Assembly: GCA_032358165.1 (NCBI GenBank)
Contig: JAALGY010000032.1
Location: 2,542,001-2,606,000, forward strand
Direction of reading: 5' to 3'
Length of the DNA: 64,000 bases
From: Diplosphaera chodatii
Taxonomy: Eukaryota > Chlorophyta > Trebouxiophyceae > Prasiolales > Stichococcaceae
Both the position numbers and the translations under genes were made by a program. This document shows, piece after piece, positions 13,169 to 26,556 of the stretch. The notes beneath the pieces are model-generated. The model did not search any database, was not told where the DNA came from, and was given only the letters and a program-made list of their open reading frames with translations. Position 1 is the stretch's first letter, and every line of letters begins with the position of its first letter.

Positions 13169-15575
13169 ATGCTCAGGCGACCTCTGCAACTTGGTCAGCT
13201 GGGAGCGCTGTACTGGCTTTGCAGCAACAGCAGTCTCGTGACATGTGAGGCACAGCGTCCATCCACTGATGAGCCCGCCGCGCCACCGTCACCGGGAGAC
13301 CAGCTCAAGCTGGTGCAGGCGGTCTTCAGGCACGGGGCGCGGACGCCGTTGACGGACAAGTTCTGGCAGGAGACAGGGGCCAGGTTCGAAACCGGCACTG
13401 TCTGTGGACAGCTGCTGCCGCACAGGCCGGCGATCAGCATCCGCAATGGGGCGGACGGCGGGCCGCAGCCCTTCGCCAAACACGATGCTGCACAGGTGGC
13501 TGCTGCAAGGCGATTCGCCCACATCGGGCTGGGCCGATGTAAGCCCTGACGATGTTGCCAATCATAGAGAGCGCATGCGCTCATACTTGGGCCACTCCTC
13601 GTCCCCTCAGGCAGCGCGGGTGCTGCCTGGCGGCTGCACCAAGGGCGAGCTGACGCTGCTGGGCCAGCGGCAGGCCATCGACACAGGCGCCTGGCTCCGG
13701 CAGCGCTATGTGGACCAGCTCAGCTTCCTGCCGCCGACCGCCGTGGCAGGCGCTGTGTCAGGTCAGCATGTGGGACGTGTGACATGCATGCACGCGCTCC
13801 CCAAGACTTGCAGAGCCCAGAGCCGGCCAGCTGCTCAAACCAACGTATCGTGACTTCTCCTATTGCAGGGCGCACAACAAACTACAGGCGGACGGTCGCC
13901 ACACTGCAGTACCTTGTGGCTGGGCTGTACGAGTCAGCAGACGCAGCCATCCCCGTGGTCACGGCAACGGAGCTGGACGAGATACTGTTTGGCAACGCAA
14001 AAGCGTGCGAGCAGCTGGCGCGCTTGATGTCCACGCAGCGGCGGGCGCTCAAAGGTGTGCAGGGGTGGGCGCCACGCCTTGCGGCCGAAGCCTGCTCCCC
14101 TTCCCCGCTGCACATGTTGCAGAGGCACACAGGCACATATGATGTGAAGATGCAGGCTGCAAGAACATCCTCAGCTTTTGCACACGCTGCTAATATCATT
14201 TATCAGCATGTATGCTGCTGCAGAGTCGTTGGCGGATTCGGAGGAGGTGCGGCAGCTGGAGATGCGCGTGCACGAGGCGATGGGCAGCACACCAGAGCAG
14301 GGCCACGTCTCCTTCGTGGAGCTGCACGTGAGCTCGCAACCGATGGCGTGCTGCAAACATCATACGCACTGGAAGCACCGGGGGTGCTGCTGCAGTCTCA
14401 GCATTTGAGTGCCCACCTGACGCGAGTGCATCTGATCGTGGACCGGCTTCTGGCGCGCTCAGGATGCGCTGACGACGCTGCGCTTCCACCAGAAGCCGCT
14501 GCCCGGCACCTTCGACACCGCGCTGCTGGACGACATCGAGCGGGAGGCGGCCCGCCGCATGCTCGCCCTGGTGGCGCCCGTCGACGCCGGCGGTGCGTCA
14601 TCCCCCCCCTCCTTGCATGCTGCGCAGCCGACGGCGCCGGGGCCCCTGCCAGCCCCTGAGTTGCGCTGCTCGGCTGATGCCCTACGGGCTGATCGGCATG
14701 CTGCTGTCGAGTGCTGGTGGGCAAGCTTTCATGCGCGGCGTGCCCGGCTGCAGACGGGAAGCCGGGCGCGCTGCGCCTGGGCGTGGGCCGCCTGGTGGCG
14801 GAGCTGGTGCAGCGCATGGGCGCCAGCACTGCAGGCGAGCTGGGCGCATGCTGCGTGCACAAATCCCACGCAGATAGTGATTCCAGACGTCTGATGTCTT
14901 GCAGCTGGTTGCCACAGTTCCCACAAAACTGTTATCCATCACAAATGATGGTAGTCTGACGATGCATACAGGCGACGCGGAGTATAAGCTGTACCTATAC
15001 AGCGGCCATGACACCACCATCATGCCTCTCCTGCGTGCGCTGGGCATTGATGTGGATCACTGGCCCGGCTACCTCAGGTGTGCATCCAAGCCGTGTATGC
15101 TTGGCCAGCTTCATGCACTGTGCTGCTCCGTGCACAACATCTCGCAACGTCTTCTCCCACCACACAGCAGCATCACAGGGCCTGACTTAAGTGGATGCCC
15201 TGCTGTTCAGCAACCTGGTGTTCGAGCTTTGGGAGCGACCATCTCAGGCAGCAGGCAAAGCGCCCCGCTATGTCGTGCGGGTCCTTTACAACCGTCAAGT
15301 GCTGCACTTCCCTGGCACTGCTGAAGGTATGCATCCCCGATGTGCACGCCACTCCCTGCATTGACCATGCAACTTCCAGTGCAACTGCTCAGGCAGTCAT
15401 GTGGGTAGATATTTGACTGTGACCTGCATCTACAGATGGCACCATCGAGCTATCAGCGCTGTTTGGCGGCCACGCACTGGATGCAGCACAGCATAAGGAC
15501 CTGTGCAAGCTCACACTTGAGCATGGTAGCTCAATGCCCAAGGCCGACAGCGGTGATGCAGTGCAGGGTCTGTGA
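13169..15575 (+). CDS. Histidine acid phosphatase, lysophosphatidic acid phosphatase (ACP6)-like
   Basis: Branch-2 histidine phosphatases hydrolyse phosphomonoesters through a phospho-histidine intermediate; the ACP6-like branch acts on lysophosphatidic acid. The catalytic RHG is in exon 1 (13169-13495): LVQAVFRHGARTPLTDKFW. The proton-donor HD lies in the exon near 14905-15077: LYLYSGHDTTIMPLLRALG. Clear intermediate exons are 13611-13761 (KGELTLLGQRQAIDTGAWLR), 13869-14054 (RTTNYRRTVATLQYLVAGLY), 14224-14327 and 14463-14592 (DALTTLRFHQKPLPGTFDTA). The C-terminal exons carry LLFSNLVFELWERPSQ and VRVLYNRQVLHFPG, and the last one ends at TGA 15575. Exon borders between 14593 and 14904, and around 15180, are uncertain. 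The first 25 residues are mildly hydrophobic and could be a signal or organelle-targeting sequence. Substrate is inferred from family only. Confidence 0.85.
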
Positions 15576-15819
15576 AGCCCCACGCAACCTCATTCTTTGA
15601 CACTGTATGTGGGTGGCTCAGTGACAAGTGACGTCGTAAATGCTCTTCCTTTCAAGCTTTTGCAGGGGACCAGTCGGCCATATGCTTGCAGTGTCCTTAT
15701 TCTTTGGTCTCAACACAATAGCATGCAGCCTGCCAAGGTGTTTGTAGGGTCCAGCACTGCATTCAGTGCAATTCGCACGACATTGTTTGCATCTAATTGC
15801 AAGTGTGACGACAGCGCAG

Positions 15820-18053
15820 TCACTGAAAGTCGTCCTGCCCGATGCCAAACTCGGCGAGGGTGTCGTCCCCCCACCGTGTCCGGAGCCTGTGATACGACCA
15901 AGCCTTGCGGTACCCTCGCTCTGCCTGCACAGCAACCCCTCACCATTCTCAAACGAACCAGACCAGACAAGCGAGACCCAGACGTGCAGCGTGTGCAGGC
16001 CCCGTGCGGAGTTGTTGGAAAAGTGTACGCTGCACCTGGATCCGGCTGAGGTGGCTGGAGTGGCTCTCGAACTCCTCCCGCTGTGGGTCCGCAAGGAACT
16101 GCGCCAGGTCCTGCCCATTCCGCACGTTGAACATTGTGCGCAAACCGTACAACACCTGCAACAGTCCGTGCAGTGTCAGGCAGGGTACATGTGCTGGTGC
16201 AATGCTGTTCAGGACAACGTCGTCAGTTGTGAGAACATCTGCAGCATGTGCCACCTGATTTGGCCACAGCACATCGTCTTCATCAGGCGCAAATGTGCCT
16301 ATGACGCCAATAAAGTAGTTGCGCCAGGGGCCAGCGCGTGCCTGCATCAGATTTGTCAACCACACTTATGAGCACATGATGGACATCAGTCCTTTTTCAG
16401 CTATCTGACGCAGCTGCAATTGCAGCTCGACTGCGAAGCAGCAGATCGATGTGCCAGAAACATGCGCCACTTCACGCCTCAGGGTTGACGGCTTGCCTGG
16501 CAGCGGCTGAACGCCAGGCTGCTGGTGATGCAGAAAGGCTCCATGTGGCAGGTCAGCCGCGCCACCAGATCTTCTGACAAAGGGCAGATGCTCTCGTATA
16601 GCCTGCAGAGTGAGGCCCGCGCAGCTTCTGTATCCCGACACTCCTTTCCACAGGTAACAGGTCCAGCTGCTTCGTACACATCGTGAGCAACCACCTGCCG
16701 GAGGTTTAGCATGGCATGCAAGGACACAAGCTGCGCACACAAGCTCGACTCGGTCCAGGTGTGAACAGGGACATGCTTGCCACAGGCACAGCCACCTGGC
16801 AACGCCATCATCGTGCTGCTGGTGCACCGCCACCCACAGCGGCAGCACGTCGACCGGCTCGCCGTCCAGCTGCACGCGCACCCGGTGGGGGGCATGCACC
16901 CCGCCAGCTCGCTGCGGCGTCCATGCCAGCTGCACCATGCCGGCAGCAGGCTGATGCGAAAGGTGAGAATGGCGACAAGACAGACAGCAGACAAAATGCT
17001 CCTGCGACGCCAGCTTGGTTGCAGCTATTGTATCATGACATGCTGTGCAGGCCTGTTGGACTGCAGCCAAGCGGCTGTGCAGAATGGACGCGGGAAGCTT
17101 CAAACTTGAGAGCTTCTCACATTTGATGGCCAAGTGGCGCCGTCATTGGGCAACGTCTGATCTGCCACCCAGGGCGCATTGTCTGTCAGCCACTCTGCCG
17201 CCTGTATGCCGCTGGGTGCTTGGGACGGCTGGCTGGTGGCCTGTGCTGTCTGGCCACCTTGCCACAATGAGAAGCTCGACCCTGCGACTGCTTTAACTCC
17301 TGCAGCAGACCCTGCCTGCTGCTGATCAGGCAGGGGCTGCGAGCCCTGCAACATCACGCCAGCCCCGCCTGTGCTGTCTGACGATGCTTCTGCGACGCTG
17401 CTTTGGTGCGTGAGCACATCTTCAGATGCATCTGCCAGCTTGCGCTGCGGTTGGCTGGCCTTCCGCCTCAGGCGTACTGCGGAGGTCGCTAGGCCGGCAG
17501 ACCTGTGCTGACTGGCTGCGTGCTGGAGGCTCGGAGGCTTTCCATGACCAGTGGTGCCTCTGGCAGCAGGGTTGATGCTGGTTTTGCTGCTGTCATACAG
17601 GGAGTGACACCGCGCAGTGCTGCTCATGCTGCTGCACTGTGATGCTGCTGCCGTGGGATTTCCTGCAATACGCCACCACCACGCAAAGCGCTTTACTGCG
17701 GGTTGTATGCAAAGTGCAGCGACCTGCTTACAACATGTATCAGCCGTCCGCGAACTTGCAGCGGCCTCACCTGGAAGCCTGCCTGCCAACCAGTTATTGC
17801 CTGCCACACCCAGTGACTGAAGTCGAGGCAGGCAGGTGCAGGCTGTATGCGTGGGGATACCACCAATAATGTGGAGAGGCATATGGTGCGCGTTCACCAA
17901 CGAGGCTGATGCCGAACGCATGCGGGCAAACATCAGTGAAGTGGTGGCCACCGCTGCAAAGTGCGCGACATGTGACAAGGTAGCTCGACTGTGTCGAAAG
18001 CCACTCGAAAGCCGCTTCTGGACGGCGGTGCAGGGTCCAAGATGGCCACACAT
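15820..18053 (-). CDS. Unrecognised multi-exon protein
   Basis: I do not recognise this gene. The case for coding is a chain of protein-like exons with good splice sites on the minus strand. A 317-codon open frame (18053-17100), rich in Ser, Arg and Ala near its start, could hold an organelle-type N-terminus. Next come 16950-16796 (HRVRVQLDGEPVDVLPLWVA), about 16775-16692 (HVPVHTWTESSLCAQLVSLH), 16602-16497 (LYESICPLSEDLVARLTC, with a probable GC donor), an exon near 16420, one giving WRNYFIGVIGTFAPDEDD (about 16340-16265), one giving VLYGLRTMFNVRNGQDLAQF (about 16160-16040), and a last exon 15886-15820 ending RWGDDTLAEFGIGQDDFQ then TGA. Not every phase could be closed, so the model is a sketch. 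It faces the phosphatase gene tail-to-tail and is divergent from the ABC transporter. Confidence 0.4.
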
Positions 18054-18642
18054 GTACCGGACAAGTACCCGTACAACATGCCAATGTCAACCACAGCTCA
18101 TGATGGTCCTCAGCAAGCGTTGGATCTGCTTATAGAGTCAGCACTCGCACATGTGCCTGTCCATGAGTGCACTCGTGACCCGAACCCGGGCGTTGCCAAT
18201 ATGTAGCTTTGCTGCTGTTGCGCATGCTGGAGCTTGCAGCAGTGGGTATCAACCGCGATGGATTGAAGTCCTGCGGCATCGAAGAAGTTGATGAAACAGC
18301 TCGGAAAGGACTTTGGTCATCACGTCATACTCACCTGTGCTGCATCATTAAGCATGGGCAGCTGCGGAAGGCATAGTACGGCTTGCCAAACAGCGTTGCA
18401 AACATCACATTGCATGGCGCTGGACGGCAGCGGCCCTTGCCGCCAGCGTGCCTAACCGCATGTGACTTCGTACACGTCACACCATGCCGGATCTGGAAGC
18501 ATCCGATGGTGCAGTGGCACAGCCACTGCTGTGTGAGAGTGCTGCGGCCATTCCAGAGCACCCGCGCAGACAAGAGGCAAGGTTTTGAGCTCTGCGGATA
18601 CGGATCAGTGCTGGGACCACTCGATGGAACTGAACGGTGCAG

Positions 18643-21600
18643 ATGCCGGTTTGTTTTCTGCCGAAGGTCTCAGCAGGAGGGCCATTCTTCTCTGCTGTCA
18701 GCCCGCTCATGCGGACAGGAGTGCAGCGACCACTTCAGATCGATGATCTGCTGCACCTTTCTGCCGCTGCGCATCCGACCAACTGCACAGACAACCTGTG
18801 GCAGGCATGGCAACAGGTGAGCACCATCACAACGGCACCATTAGCCAACCCTGCCTGGCGTTAAGTACATCACACATCGCTCTCTTTGACCAAAGTAGGC
18901 ATGCCTGCAGGCTGAAGGTGTTGGCACACAGCCCCGCCTCGCGTTGCTGCGGGCTATCTGCACGCTGTACTGGCGGGAGTATCTCGCTATTGGCTACATC
19001 AAGCTGCTCGGAGACGTGCTGAATTTCGCCAGTCCCTTCCTGCTGCAGCTGCTGCTCAAGTACGCGATCAGCCTGCCATCAACTAACTGCAACCTTGAGA
19101 TGGCATCAAATGCAGCGTGCACATGCAGGCGTTGAGGATTGTCTTCATATGTGCAGGCAGCTGCAGCATGATAAGCCCGGAGGAGGCACTTCAGGTGCAG
19201 TGGGGCATGGAGCCTGGTGGCCGACCAGCTCTGCCTGTGCACTGCTGCTGGGGTTGTCAGCATTTGTGAGGGGCCTTTTGAACGGGCAATACAACTACCG
19301 CAAGGTGAGTTGCAAGTGCAAGGGCGCCAGACAGACCCAGGAAAGGCAGCAACGGCATCCTGCACTCGACTCAAGATGCAATTGTTGTCATTGCAGGGCC
19401 AAATCACATGCCGGTTGCGCTCAAGCATCACGTGCATGTTGCTGCGGAAGGTGCTTCTGGTGCCATCATACGCCAGAGCTGATGCTGGCACCGCAGATGT
19501 GCAAACTCTTATGTCCATTGGTAAGCCATGCTGCTGGCCCCAGTTCGTGTCAACACTATGTGCATCTTACTACTAGCAAACCCTTTCGTCCCCATCTGAC
19601 CCGCAGCTTCAGGCCCGCAGATGCTGACAGGGTCGTGAACATAGTGGACAGCGGCCATGAGTGCTGGAGCTTGCCCCTACAAGTCCTGGTGGCACTGTGC
19701 CTCTTGTACACTCAGGTCAGGGGCGTCGAAGACACTCAAGAGGGGCTCACGCCAGTCCACACGGTCGTGCCAGTCAGGTGTACCGCCTTTGTGACTCGAT
19801 GCAGGTGCAGCTGGCCTTCGTTGCTGGTCTTGTAGTGGTGTTGCTGCTAATACCCATCAACCGATGGCTTGCGCAGCAGATACAGATGGCATCAATTGAG
19901 ATGATGGCCGCCAAAGATGTGCGCCTTGGCATCCTTCAGGTATGGAAAGCGGCGTGTCTTCAAGTAGCATGGTCCGGACTGACGTGCCGACCCGTCCGCA
20001 GCAGCAAGAAGTCAGGACAGTCATGCGTTTGCAGTGTAGACGATGCTGAAAGGCATCCGCCAGATCAAGATGGGGGTTCTGGAGTGTGTCTTTGCAAATA
20101 CAATCACTACGGCTCGCAGCACAGAGCTTCGATGGCTTGCCCGCCGCAAGTACCTCGATGCCGGGTGAGTCCGCTGCCATGCGCACAATCGCTCGACATG
20201 TCAAAATGCAGTCGTCTGCAAACTGTTGCGCTGCACATAGCTCCTTGGTTAGCTGTACATGTGGACAAGCACAATGCAAGACGAGCTGATCAGGCTTTTG
20301 TTTTCAAGGCAGGTGTGTCGCGGCATGGGCAGTGACATCACTGTTGTTCTCGACAGCAGTGTTTGCAACATACTCGCTATCTGGACACGTGCTTACAGCC
20401 AGCACAGTCTTCACGTCGCTGGCGCTCTTTAACACACTGATCGGGCCGCTCAACAGCCTCCCCTGGGTTATTAACGGCGTCGTGGAAGCCCTGGTGTCTG
20501 TTGATCGACTGCAGGCGTTCCTCGGGCTGCAAGAGGTGAGAGTGCAGAAGCAGCACCGCTATGCACATCTTTGAGCACACGCTTGACAACCTCCCTTTGC
20601 TGCAGAGCTTGCAGCTTCATGAGCCCTCTTATTGGCAATGCAGTACTCATCGAGCAAGCTGCAGCCCGTTCTTCGGCAGGTGCTGCTGCTCATGAAGTTG
20701 TAAGGTGTTACAGCATGGCAGGTGTGGATGCCAGCATGCGGCTTTGGACCATCTTCAGGTGTACGGTTGATTTGTAGGAAGGCGGTGACGCTCCAGCAGT
20801 CTCGCTGCGGAATGCGACTTTCAGCTGGCAGAGCGGCAGGAGTTCGACGTCCGGTGCGTTGTCAGGCCCGCACGCAGGCTGGCAGGCAGGCCTGAACATC
20901 TCCAGCCTGCACACTGTCTGTTCGTCTTTCACGACTTCCGTCCACCGAGAGATCATGACTGCAGCACATTCTCCTGATTGCAGTGGGCGCTGCAGTGCTG
21001 CGCGACCTCACATTGGATGCTCCTGCTGGCGCTCTGGTGGTGCTGACTGGCGCAAATGGCTGCGGCAAGAGCAGCCTCCTGGCAGCGCTGCTGGGCGAGC
21101 TGCGCCTTGTGTCCGGCAGCTGCCACCTTGGTGGCGAGGTCGCATTTGTACCGCAGCAGCACTGGATCATGAATGACAGCATCAGGTGATTGCTGTGCCT
21201 CAACTTCACGTCCTTTTAAAAACCCCTCGCAGTTGTTAGCATCACCATGTCAAAGCCAGCTGGCTGATGCCACGGCACCAGCCTGTTTGGCAGCCATCCT
21301 CGGTCGCCCACTTGTCAGCACCCTCATCATATGTTTCAGCATGTTCGTTGACCTGGTGGTTCAAGTCAGTGATTGCCGTGGGACGCCTGTGGCATGCACA
21401 GATCAAACATAGCGCTGGGGCAGGCAGTGGACCAGGATCACTACCTGCGTGTGCTGGCCGCTTGCGGCCTGGATCAGGACATTGCCCACATGGCGGCAGG
21501 GGATGCCACGGGCGCTGGCTCCGCGGGGTCCGCCCTGTCCGGCGGCCAGTGCGCACGCATCGCACTTGCTCGCGCACTGTGTCAGGTGCCTTCCGACACT

Positions 21601-24600
21601 GTGTGTGCAGCAGCACACACGAGCTCTATGGGCGTGGGTCTGGGGTCTTCACCATGCCATTCTAATGCACCCGGCGCACACGGCAAGGTGGCTTTGTCAC
21701 TGCAAGTCGGAGGCATAATGCCATGTCATGCTTGCAGGGCGCTGACAGGCCTGTGTGGCTGTGCGATGACATTTTTGCCGCAGTTGATGTGCACACTGCG
21801 GCAGTGCTGCTGGACACGCTGCAGGGGCCAATGCTGAAAGACACAACACGCATTGTGGCAACCAGGCACCCGCCCTGCATCGCTGCTGCCGACATGGTTG
21901 TGACGCTGGATGACGGAGCCATCCAGTGCACTGGTGCGATCCGAATGCGATTGAAGTTTTGCATCCTGCACTTGATATGTTTTGAACAGCAACGACAAGC
22001 ATGTGACGTGTCTAGATGCATGGAGATGTTGCCACACTGCATGCCATGCAGATCACAGACCTGGCAAGGCGCCAGATATGCCGCCAATGCCACGACAGTG
22101 TTTACAGCAACCTGCCTACAATGAGGCTGACGATGCAGAGCACGACCGTGATGTTGGCCAGCAGATCTCGTCAGGCAGTCAAGCAGCTGCACCAGGGTCG
22201 GCGCCAGCGCATGACCAGCCGTCCACCAGCACACAGGCAGAAGGACGGGCTGTTGGGCATGTTACATTGGCAGTGTACGCCTTCTACCTGGGAGCCATGG
22301 GCATTGCCTTGAGCATCATCATCGCCATCAGCCTGCTACTCATGCAGGCATGCTTGGCGTGATGCTGTTGTCGGCTTGCATTCCCGGTACTCCAAAGCAC
22401 TGTTTATAATTCGGGGCCTTAAGACACCTTGTCTTTGCTGTTTTGCAGGCTAGCAGAACTGGCAGTGATTTATGGTTAGCGTGGGCTGCTGCCCACCCTG
22501 CCACACCTTATGAAGATGTTGGCACTGCTGGGGTGTCTGCCGCGCACTTCTTGCAGGGCCTGATGGGCTTTGCGGCTGCGAGTGTCGTGTGTGCACTGGT
22601 ATGGGCATTAACAAGTCGAAGTGAGCATGCCATGTGCTATTTGCATCCTACAGTGGCGCACCAGACCTCGACTGGGCTTTAACCCAGTATGTGATCACTC
22701 CGTAGGTGAGGGCGTTCTCCTTTGCATACGCGGGACTGGTGGCAGCAAGGCACCTCCACACCACACTGCTTGCGGCAATGCTGGGCAGCCACTGCGCATT
22801 CTTTGAGCAGACTCCCACAGGTAGGGATGTAGACTGCTGATCTGACGCGCTGCGTCTGACTGCAGAGCCACACCCGGCCGTGCTCAGCTGATGGCTCTCA
22901 AACAACGGTGCTGTTCCGTCCTGCAGGGCGCATTCTGAACCGCTTCTCCTCAGATCAGGCAATAGCGGATGACAGTCTTCCATTCATTCTGGTGCGCATA
23001 CTGACTGCTGCTTTCATGCAGTGGGGAAATAGTCAAAGCAGACACACATGTGGCACGTCACGTCTTGTGCTTGAGCTTGTGCAGCATACTGCTGTTGCAG
23101 AACATCTTGTTGGCCAACACCGCTGCGCTGCTGGCTGTGGCCCTCCTTCTGCTCACCACGCAACCTCTGCTCATCCTCGTTGCTGCACCACTGCTCCTTA
23201 TGTACAGGTGCAGCACAAAGGCTGAAGACATGATCTTGTCCACCTGAGCCAGTTTGTGCCCTGACTCACTACTGATCCAGCTGGAAGCAGCTGCGGTAGG
23301 GGTTTAATTAAAGGTACGTCTATGCTGCAGGTACATAGCGGCATTTTACGCAGCCACAGCGCGGGAGCTTCGGCGCATCCAGAGCACAGCACGCTCGCTG
23401 GTGTATGCACACTTTGCCGAGGCTATCGATGGCAAAGCCTCCATCAGGGCATTCGGGTTGCAGCGGACGTTCTGCGGCAGGCTGGAGGAGCATGTGGCTG
23501 AGCTGCAGCAGGCGTCCGTCACTGGTGCGGAGGATGGTCAATGGAGGGTCAATGTCTCCAGCCCATGTTGGCAGTCCAGAATCACACAGCATGAGAACAT
23601 TTGGCAAACCAGTTCTGAGCGACGGTTCCACTGCCATGCTGCAGGCGTTGTCGCATCGCAGTGGCTTGCCGTCAGGCTGCAGAGCATTGCTGCTGCAGTG
23701 GTGGCGCTGGTGGGCCTCCTGTCTGCGGCTCAATCGGCAGGGCTGCTGCCCGGCCCTGGCCACCATACTGCCACGAACATCAGTGCGTCTGTGCCTGTTC
23801 ATGGTCCAGCTCTCCAGGCTTGCCTTGCAGGCATGAAAGCTGCTGGATGTTTGACGCGCACCCTTTCCGGCTGTGCAGGCCTGGTTGGGCTGTGCCTCAC
23901 TTACGCGCTGCCGATCACCTCGCTGCTCAATGGGATACTAACATCGGCCACCGAAACCGAGCAGGCGAGACATCGGGCAGCACATCCTGTTATGTCATCC
24001 GGGCATCCATTTGTACAGTGCCGGCTGGCCGTGACCAAGCTGCGCACATCCGCAGGAGTTTGTGGCCGTTGAGCGCATCCTGGAGTACTCCAAGCTGCCT
24101 CGCGAGGTAGCTTGGCCATGCAAGTCGCTGGCATCGATGCTGTACTATCGCTGGTACCAAACATGTCGCAGCTGCATGCCTTTGGCGTTGGTGCAGGGGG
24201 ACAGCCCTGATGTAGCGATGACAAACACATCGCCGCCAGACGGCTGGCCCACTGGGTGCGTCCAGCTGTCCCACAGCGGCTGCATGTTTACAGCACGCAC
24301 GCATGGCATACATACCTTTCCCAGCTCCATTGCACTGGGTGGCAGCCCAGCTGGGCCTGCACCGTGCAGGGGTGCTGTTGTGTTTGACAATGTGTCGCTG
24401 AGGTATGCGCCAGACGCTGCGTGGGCGCTCCAGGCCGTCAGCCTGACAGTCCAGCCCGGGGAGCTGCTGGGCATCTGCGGCCGCACAGGTGCATGCTCCT
24501 CGCGGATGCACGCCTATCAAGAACTGCAATACATGCAGCACGCGTGACCTCCTCACTGTGTGCATCCGGGCAGCGTCATGTACATGTCCACCTGTAGAAG

Positions 24601-25814
24601 CCACGAGTGACGGACTTTGATGCACCGGACAGGCTCGGGCAAGAGCTCGCTGTTTGCTGCACTGCTGCGCCTGACGGACATCTCCATTGGCCGCATCTGC
24701 ATCGATGGCTTGAATGTGGGAGCGGTGTCGTTGGCGGCGCTGCGCAGTGCTGTGACTGTTGTCCCCCAGCAGCCTCTAGTCTTCTCGGGTGCGCCTGGCA
24801 GGGCGGTTGCTTGCGACGCTGATGCTGTGCTACTGCGATGCTTGTTTGCAGTAGCTACCTGCCCTGATGCTTAGGATCAGCTCATTGCTGTCTGAATGTC
24901 AAGCACGGCGCCTGCCTCGTGCAGGATCCGTGCGAGACAACCTCGATCCGCTGGGCCACCACAGTGATACTGCGATAGTCGAAGCTCTGACAGGTGCATC
25001 ATCGATTGGTGGACTTGCCACCCCTTGTGCCTTTCAAGCTGTGAAAGCCGGTTCATGCGGAAAGTGGGCTGTCGCACTTGCAGCTGTCCAGCTCTGGGAC
25101 GTCATCAGATCGTTGGAGCAGTCTGGCAAGCGGTCGCAGGCGCCTGATGCGCACGCCATCACAGGTGTGCTGGAATCGCAGAACATGCTGCAAGCGAGGG
25201 CAGGCCTGGCCGTTGTGCCGTGGGGTGTGGCACTATCACCGCAAAAGTCCTCACCCTCCTGTGCAGTGCGCACGTCGACGCTACATGAGCCACTGCTGCC
25301 CAATGGGACGGCGGGTCCTGAGGTGGAGGTAGCAGGCTGCTTGGCGGGCCCCCTGCTGGATGCACAGCTCGGCAACGACAGCCTTTCACAGGGTGAGGGT
25401 TTCCAGCCGAGTATGCTCTCCTAGGGTTGTCTCATACCGCACGTCAGTTTGTTGAGCTTCGGTGGCGCTCTGTGTGCAGACGGTTCTGTCTGAGACAATT
25501 TGTATATGCAAATCGCAGGGCACCGGCAGTTGCTGAGCTTGGCGCGTGCTATACTTCGCAGCAGTCGCGTGGTGTGCCTCGACGAAGTGACGGCGCATGT
25601 GTCCGGGAGTGCAGCCGCCGAGGTGCTGCATGGCAGTGCGCTGCATGGCGCCACGGTGCTGCTGATTGCCCACCAACTGCAGAGCATAGCACGCTGCGAC
25701 CGGGTGGCAGTCCTGGCAGCTGGCCGGGTCGTCGAACATGGTACCAGCGACGAGCTTCTTGCTGAGCCTGGCACACTGTTTGCCAGCATGTGCCGTGCCG
25801 GCAGAGTGGAGTGA
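18643..25814 (+). CDS. Full-length ABC transporter, subfamily C (ABCC10/MRP-like)
   Basis: An ATP-driven exporter with two membrane domains and two nucleotide-binding domains, split over more than 20 exons. TMD1 starts with PFFSAVSPLMRTGVQRPLQI and continues through ALLRAICTLYWREYLAIGY, VQLAFVAGLVVVLLLIPI and VFTSLALFNTLIGPLNSLPW. NBD1 has Walker A GANGCGKSS (near 21050), signature LSGGQ (near 21535) and Walker B VWLCDDIF, with Asp in place of the catalytic Glu as is usual in this subfamily. TMD2 includes GRILNRFSSDQAIADDSLPF and LRRIQSTARSLVYAHF. NBD2 has Walker A GRTGSGKSS split by an intron (resuming at 24633), Q-loop PQQPLVFSG, Walker B VVCLDEVTA and H-loop LLIAHQL. Its signature reads LSQGH, where LSxGQ is expected. 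Stop is TGA at 25812. The true start is unresolved: 18643 is the first in-frame ATG, but it follows a GTGCAG acceptor, so upstream exons are likely. Substrate unknown; vacuolar or plasma membrane is usual for the family. Confidence 0.87.
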
Positions 25815-26315
25815 GACCGCTGGCTATGTGCGTTTGAGCCACCTTGCTCCATTCCAGCAAGTTTCGAATAGACCTGCTGACCTGGCAGTCTTGGAGATCT
25901 GTACCATCGCCTACAGCAAGGCAACCGTTCAGTGCGCCATCGGATCCAGACTTCCAGAGGACAGATCTCGACGACTTCCAACGGGTCTGTAAGCGATCTT
26001 ACCAGCCATCAGCTCACGACGCGCTTTCACTTGTCAGGTCCATGGTACTTTGCTGAGGATCTCAGACAGTTCTGGAGCAAATCCTCAGAAGGTGTGGAGG
26101 GGTAGTGGGCGCAATTGTGTCTTCGCTTGAGCGTGCGACCTAGCATCGACTCTTGAGCAGTGCTCGTGTGGAGGTCTTCAAGGTCTGCTTCTGTTGCATT
26201 TGCCTTGGGCGGACACACCACATTGCGCCTCCCACAGTCTGATGTGAAGCTCCCGCAGCGTCACGTGCCAAAACGATGACGAGCTCAGCGGCGCATCAAG
26301 CTGACGCGTAGCCAC
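25815..26315. other. Intergenic region downstream of the ABC transporter
   Basis: Around 500 bases with no reading frame of protein character on either strand. It probably contains the transporter 3' UTR and the promoter or first exon of the membrane protein that follows. Confidence 0.35.
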
Positions 26316-26556
26316 ATGGCCCGCAGCTGCGTGCTGAGCGATGCGTGCGGCCAGTGTCCATTTGCGTGCACCTGTTTCTCATGCCAGCAGGGGCACGGCT
26401 GCCACTGCTCATGCCGCTTCGTCATCCTCATGCAGCTGATTGTGCGCTGCAGTGTGCTTCAGAAGCTGCCTGTGTCGTGTGCGTGTGGGCATGCAGTGGT
26501 TGCTGTACTTGCTGCACAACGGCGCCGGTGCAACACATCCCATATCGTAGCACAAG

